Source: Arenicellales bacterium
Lineage (GTDB): Bacteria > Pseudomonadota > Gammaproteobacteria > Arenicellales > JAJDZL01
Direction of reading: 5' to 3'
DNA length: 64,000 nucleotides
Assembly (NCBI GenBank): GCA_951813075.1
Contig: OX638343.1
Coordinates: 2,353,999 to 2,417,998 of the forward strand
Positions 60,691-64,000 of this stretch are shown here, one piece after another. The notes under the pieces are model-generated. The model was given only the letters and a program-made list of their open reading frames with translations, had not been told where the DNA came from and searched no databases. Position 1 is the stretch's first letter. Each line of letters begins with the position of its first letter. A program made the translations under genes and the position numbers.

Positions 60691-61077
60691 TTATGACTGG
60701 TCGCCGTTCTTGTTATTCTTGCCTCGCTCTTTCCACATTTGAATGTTGATATACCAGATGATACCTGCGATGCATGTGAGAACCACGATGATCTGAAACA
60801 GCACCATATAGTAGCCCCAATCCCACCAGGGCTGCTTACCTGTAGCACTAACGAAAGTTGTTGTAACGGTATCGTAACGTTGCCCGAATCCTGGCCAAGG
60901 CATAGTCCAGAGGAAAGCCTGAAAGACAGTAACGCCGGCAATCAGAACGAGCCACCACGGGATCTTGCCGTTACCTTCTTTTATGCCGTCGTATTCTTCG
61001 TCGCCAAAGCGACCAAAAACTTCGCCTTTATCTTCTAGTTCGTTTTGATCTGCCATCTTCTGCAGTCTCCCATTCAA
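60691..61077 (-). CDS. Two-helix membrane protein in oxidase operon
   Basis: 128 residues: an acidic cytoplasmic N-terminus (ADQNELEDKGEVFGRFGDEEYDGI), a helix at about 38-57 (IPWWLVLIAGVTVFQAFLW), a periplasmic loop and a second helix at about 88-110 (YYMVLFQIIVVLTCIAGIIWY). The N-terminal layout of acidic segment then IPWW-helix recalls the CcoP membrane anchor (D-G-I-x-E-x-x-x-x-P-x-W), but no haem c motif is present. It may be a haem-less CcoP-anchor equivalent; that is inference. It ends one base from the ccoO-like start on the same strand. Confidence 0.7.
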   Translation of the reverse strand: MNGRLQKMADQNELEDKGEVFGRFGDEEYDGIKEGNGKIPWWLVLIAGVTVFQAFLWTMPWPGFGQRYDTVTTTFVSATGKQPWWDWGYYMVLFQIIVVLTCIAGIIWYINIQMWKERGKNNKNGDQS

Positions 61078-61078
61078 C

Positions 61079-61600
61079 TTATTTCAATGTATCCAGATAA
61101 GCGATGATTGCATCCAGTTCGTGATCAGTCAGGTGCGTGAAAGCAGGCATGATCGATCCCGGAGTAACAGCTCTCGGGTCGCGGTGATGAACATAGTGCC
61201 AAGCCTTGACGCGATTTCGACTTGCAATATGAAGCAGGTCAGGCGCCTTTCGGTCAGATCCAAATAGACTGGGTGCCTCGCCCTGAACGTCGCCAGCGAC
61301 AGGCGGTTCACCGAAATACGTCCAATCCTGTGTCTGTTCCGGCAACAAGGTGTGGCACCACCAGCAACCTTCCCGAATAAAAATCTTCTTGCCTTTTCCG
61401 GCTAAAGTCGGAGCATCGTCTCCCCTCATCCATGGGTCGTGAATCGTCCACGCACTATGTCCGAGCATTTTTTCCTTTTCAATGGCCAATTCCGTTTTAG
61501 GAATCTCGTTCATGTAGGTCGAACCACCGACAATCGTAATTGCCACAGACGAAAATATCACCAAGACAACTAAAACTGCACCAGCTACATATTTTGGCAT
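61079..61600 (-). CDS. ccoO: Cytochrome c oxidase subunit II, CcoO-like (monohaem)
   Basis: 173 residues. An N-terminal anchor (about 6-24), then haem c site Cys79-Trp-Trp-Cys82-His83 in FIREGCWWCHTLLPEQTQDW, equal to the FxREGCxxCH motif of CcoO, and the Met ligand in PGSIMPAFTHL. DLLHIASRNRVKAWHYVHHRDPRAV matches the CcoO core DL...R.S..WH..H...P. It is shorter than typical CcoO (about 200-300). It follows the catalytic subunit gene by 24 nt. Confidence 0.9.
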   Translation of the reverse strand: MPKYVAGAVLVVLVIFSSVAITIVGGSTYMNEIPKTELAIEKEKMLGHSAWTIHDPWMRGDDAPTLAGKGKKIFIREGCWWCHTLLPEQTQDWTYFGEPPVAGDVQGEAPSLFGSDRKAPDLLHIASRNRVKAWHYVHHRDPRAVTPGSIMPAFTHLTDHELDAIIAYLDTLK

Positions 61601-61624
61601 GACTGAATTCCTCTAACGTCTGTG

Positions 61625-63040
61625 TTAACTGGTTGCCGGGGCAGGCATCGCCTGACCACCGCGCGATTCTGGAACAATTTTCTCACCATATTTTGCGGTC
61701 ATCCACATATTGTATAGAAAGATTGGTTGAGCAAATATGATCAAGGCGCCGAACAACACTCGACCCACCATGTAGGGATGCGTGGCGATGACCGACTGGA
61801 TGTAGGGAATTTCGTAAACCTTGGCTGCACCTTGCACCAGGCCTGCAGCAGTCAGCACAGACCAGAATCCAAGAAATCCGATCGCCATCATCCAGAAATG
61901 CAAGCGGGCGAGTTTTTCGCTGTAGAGTTTCCGTTTAAGCAATTTGGGCAGGCCATAGTAGATAGCGCCGATTTCAATAAAACTTGAAAATCCCAGTAGT
62001 GCGAGATGAGCATGGGCAACAATCCAGTGCGTTCCATGAATGTACCAGTTGAGCGACCGGGTCTGTTGAAATGCCCCCTGGATGTTCAGCGGAATTGCGA
62101 ACAACACGCCCGTCAGCACCCATTGCAACGGAATGTTCTTGGTATACATCCACCACTTGTCCTTCATCGTCATCAGCATGTTTACCACAAAAGCCAGCGC
62201 TGGAATCATGATCAACACACCGGAAACTGAAGCAAACGACTTCAACCATTCCGGTATCGGCGCTCCCATCAGGTGATGCGCACCAGGGGTTGAGTAAAAT
62301 GCTGCGATTGACCAGAAGTGCAGATGGCCGATCTTGTGGCTGTACAGCGTGTTACCCGAAATTTTCGGAATAATGTAGTAGGCGATTGCCGCCGATACCG
62401 GCGTAATCCATAATCCGAGAATGTTGTGAGCGTGCCACCAGGTCATGTAAGCTTCCGCTAGCCCTGTTACCGGGAATAGATCCGGAACAGCACCGATGAA
62501 GTAGCTAAGTATGATGAACAGCAGTGCGGCACCGAAAAACCACATCGTTACATAGAGTCCTTGGGCTTGTCGGTTCAGCATTGTGAGCCAGATATTCACT
62601 GCCAGCGGGATGAAGATAAACAAGAGCACGTAAACATCCAGCGGCCAGATCAGATCTTGATATTCGCGGCCGGAAGTCATGCCATTGATCAGGGTGAAAA
62701 ACACAGCCACCATACCAATGTTCCAGGCCCAGCAATTCCAGGTTCCCAGTTTCTCGCTCCACAGCTTGGTCTTGCACAATGCAGGCGTCATGTAACACAT
62801 TGCACCGGCGAAAGCCATCGATATCCATCCAAAGATCACAAAATGCACATGTACCGGTCTCACCCGACCGAAGTGCAACCAAGGGATGTCATTTGGAAAG
62901 ACATCCGGCCACGCCAGTCTCATTGAGGTGATCAGGGCCAGAAATACTCCGATATTGAACATGACGATTGCTGAGAAAAAGAAATGCTTCGCGGCAGTTC
63001 CTTCAGCATAATCGTTTCGTGTGAGTACGTTAGTTGCCAT
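61625..63040 (-). CDS. ccoN: cbb3-type cytochrome c oxidase catalytic subunit I
   Basis: A 471-residue twelve-helix haem-copper oxidase subunit of the C family. Expected ligands are all visible: low-spin haem His64 or His66 in RPVHVHFVIF; CuB ligands His205 (WWHAHN) and His255/His256 (PGAHHLMG); the cross-linked catalytic tyrosine Tyr249 in AFYSTPGAHH; haem ligands His343/His345 in IVAHAHLALLG. Spacing differs by only two from the Pseudomonas stutzeri CcoN numbering I recall. The tyrosine argues against a nitric oxide reductase. It reduces oxygen to water while pumping protons. Confidence 0.93.
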   Translation of the reverse strand: MATNVLTRNDYAEGTAAKHFFFSAIVMFNIGVFLALITSMRLAWPDVFPNDIPWLHFGRVRPVHVHFVIFGWISMAFAGAMCYMTPALCKTKLWSEKLGTWNCWAWNIGMVAVFFTLINGMTSGREYQDLIWPLDVYVLLFIFIPLAVNIWLTMLNRQAQGLYVTMWFFGAALLFIILSYFIGAVPDLFPVTGLAEAYMTWWHAHNILGLWITPVSAAIAYYIIPKISGNTLYSHKIGHLHFWSIAAFYSTPGAHHLMGAPIPEWLKSFASVSGVLIMIPALAFVVNMLMTMKDKWWMYTKNIPLQWVLTGVLFAIPLNIQGAFQQTRSLNWYIHGTHWIVAHAHLALLGFSSFIEIGAIYYGLPKLLKRKLYSEKLARLHFWMMAIGFLGFWSVLTAAGLVQGAAKVYEIPYIQSVIATHPYMVGRVLFGALIIFAQPIFLYNMWMTAKYGEKIVPESRGGQAMPAPATS

Positions 63041-63080
63041 TGTTTGTTTCTCCGAATTCAGTTTTGGTCGGCAGTTGGAA

Positions 63081-63299
63081 TTACTTACCCTGTTTGATCA
63101 TTAATCTGTTCATGTACCAGAACGATAATGCCGATATTACACCGGTTCCGATTGAGATTACGAATCCCCAGACCAGCAAACCAGTCCACTCCTCATGACT
63201 GCGCATTCCGATTAAAGGTAGGAAGGCCAATTGAAAAACAGTACCGAGCCCGACACCGACAATGAATCCGTTGTACAAGAAATTGAGTAACCGATGCAT
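63081..63299 (-). CDS. Small two-helix membrane protein in oxidase operon
   Basis: 72 residues with helices at about 8-28 (LYNGFIVGVGLGTVFQLAFLP) and 42-63 (GLLVWGFVISIGTGVISALSFW). The ATG overlaps the stop of the preceding 184-residue gene by one base, and ccoN starts 40 nt later. No family recognised. Confidence 0.65.
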   Translation of the reverse strand: MHRLLNFLYNGFIVGVGLGTVFQLAFLPLIGMRSHEEWTGLLVWGFVISIGTGVISALSFWYMNRLMIKQGK

Positions 63300-63853
63300 T
63301 AAGTACCTCCGTTACGCTTGAAAACTGTCAGAAATATGTTTGTGATGAAAAGCCAGTAGCCGAATCCCATCAGAATTGCGGTTGTGATAATCGCGATATG
63401 ATGTATGGCACCGACTGCATCCAAAGCCTGCTGGTAGGTCATTCCGTCCAGCACCATATTGCCCTCAATGATGCCGAATAGCACCAGCGAGCTGAAAAAA
63501 CCGAGTACTCCGATGACGGAAAACCAAAAAGACGTATTGGACAGCGTGCGGCTGTATATTGGTCTATGGATGATTTTTGGCAGAATGTAGTAAAAGATTC
63601 CCATGAGCGCCAAAGTGACGCCGCCGACGAGATTGATGTGCGCGTGCGCCAATGGGTCAATCATGTGACCGGCAGGACCAGTCGCACGAATCCAGAGCGC
63701 GAACTCGGGCAAAGTCTGCAGTACGCCCTGAATCGTACCAATCAGCAGGTTGACCACCGACATGACCATGAATTTCAGGATTAACAGCGAATCATTATCT
63801 CTCGCTGTTTCCCGAACGGGTGAATCAACCATGACTTCTGCTGCAATATTCAT
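63299..63853 (-). CDS. Truncated haem-copper oxidase subunit I paralogue (C-terminal half)
   Basis: 184 residues with about four to five helices. It aligns with the last third of the neighbouring ccoN: HAHINLVGGVTLALMGIFYYILPKI corresponds to HAHLALLGFSSFIEIGAIYYGLPKL (each shown only in part), then PIYSRTLSNTSFWFSVIGVLGF and a final helix. The haem-ligand pair His70/His72 is kept, but the CuB site and tyrosine are absent, so it cannot reduce oxygen alone. It may be a second, structural or haem-binding membrane subunit. Confidence 0.75.
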   Translation of the reverse strand: MNIAAEVMVDSPVRETARDNDSLLILKFMVMSVVNLLIGTIQGVLQTLPEFALWIRATGPAGHMIDPLAHAHINLVGGVTLALMGIFYYILPKIIHRPIYSRTLSNTSFWFSVIGVLGFFSSLVLFGIIEGNMVLDGMTYQQALDAVGAIHHIAIITTAILMGFGYWLFITNIFLTVFKRNGGT

Positions 63854-63856
63854 TGA

Positions 63857-64000
63857 CTAACGATGTTTGTATTTTATTGCGAGATATTTAATGTACTTGA
63901 TAATTTGACCGCGCTGGACTGTGCTTAGCTGGTCACTCCAGCCTTGCATGGCAGAGCCACGAATACCGTTTCGTATGGCTCCATCCAACTGTTCATCGGT
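63857..64000 (-). CDS. Cytochrome c domain protein, C-terminal end (cut by window edge)
   Basis: The last 47 codons of a minus-strand gene, ending TAG at 63857-63859, 3 nt before the next start. The visible residues TDEQLDGAIRNGIRGSAMQGW and QLSTVQRGQIIKYIKYLA match the end of a class I cytochrome c, with the Met in GSAMQGW as the likely sixth haem ligand. The haem motif lies beyond the window. This puts yet another c cytochrome at the head of the oxidase operon. Confidence 0.75.
   Translation of the reverse strand, partial: TDEQLDGAIRNGIRGSAMQGWSDQLSTVQRGQIIKYIKYLAIKYKHR

Noticed and set aside
61625-63040. Nitric oxide reductase NorB, prompted by the NorQ/NorD-like pair nearby
   Set aside because: The catalytic tyrosine Tyr249 and cbb3-type ligand spacing are present and the next gene is CcoO-like, not NorC.

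Overview
The window looks like chromosome from a free-living or host-associated gammaproteobacterium, probably marine and uncultured. That is an inference from gene content: rplM-rpsI, msbA, erpA, lgt, a YbaK-type deacylase, single-chain gcvP, TRAP transporters and a cbb3-like oxidase, in moderately AT-rich DNA. The species cannot be named from the sequence. Genes are dense, often overlapping by 4 nt. There is no rRNA or CRISPR; one tRNA (Gln, CUG) follows rpsI.

Region 1 (1-12.3 kb) is a nitrogen/amide scavenging block. On the minus strand it encodes a Tat-exported binding protein, two permeases and two ATPases of the branched-chain amino acid/urea/short-chain amide ABC class. The last ATPase is fused in frame to an amidase and is followed by an acyl-CoA synthetase cut by the window start. 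A flotillin-like protein, a thiol-dioxygenase-like cupin, a signal-less AmiC-like sensor and a divergent MarR regulator flank it. The sensor/MarR promoter carries two overlapping perfect inverted repeats. A decayed IS4-type transposase remnant lies just beyond.

Region 2 (12.5-25.9 kb) holds a HAD phosphatase, glycine dehydrogenase gcvP, a TakP-like TRAP transporter with an intercistronic terminator, a bacterial GPP34 protein, and a three-gene unit: an unknown protein, a second thiol-dioxygenase-like cupin and a four-rhodanese protein with only one intact catalytic Cys. A GCS2-type ligase follows.

Region 3 (26-50.8 kb) is mostly amino-acid catabolism and housekeeping: threonine aldolase, ureohydrolase, Zn-type asparaginase, enoyl-CoA hydratase, YbaK, lgt, DUF255 thioredoxin protein, MFS, gamma-glutamyltransferase, icd, AlkA-like glycosylase, a repeat-rich OmpA-domain coiled-coil protein, a TVP38-flavoprotein fusion, msbA, rplM-rpsI-tRNA-Gln, a YadGH-like exporter, erpA and TauE.

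Region 4 (51.6-57.1 kb) is the most unusual: a CbbQ/NorQ-type AAA+ ATPase and a CbbO/NorD-type VWA protein, a cyanophycinase-fold protein without its nucleophile, then a cobalt-type nitrile hydratase whose beta subunit is split into two ORFs, ending with the activator. The four hydratase genes overlap by 4 nt each (GTGA, TTGA, ATGA). Region 5 (58.2-64 kb) is a noncanonical cbb3-like oxidase operon with ccoN and ccoO homologues, a C-terminal-half subunit I paralogue, two paralogous small c cytochromes, a CcoS-like peptide and several tiny membrane proteins, and no ccoP in view.

A plausible overall theme, as inference, is use of organic nitrogen: nitrile to amide (hydratase), amide uptake and hydrolysis (ABC transporter plus amidase), acid activation (acyl-CoA synthetase), with asparaginase, ureohydrolase and glycine/threonine catabolism beside them.
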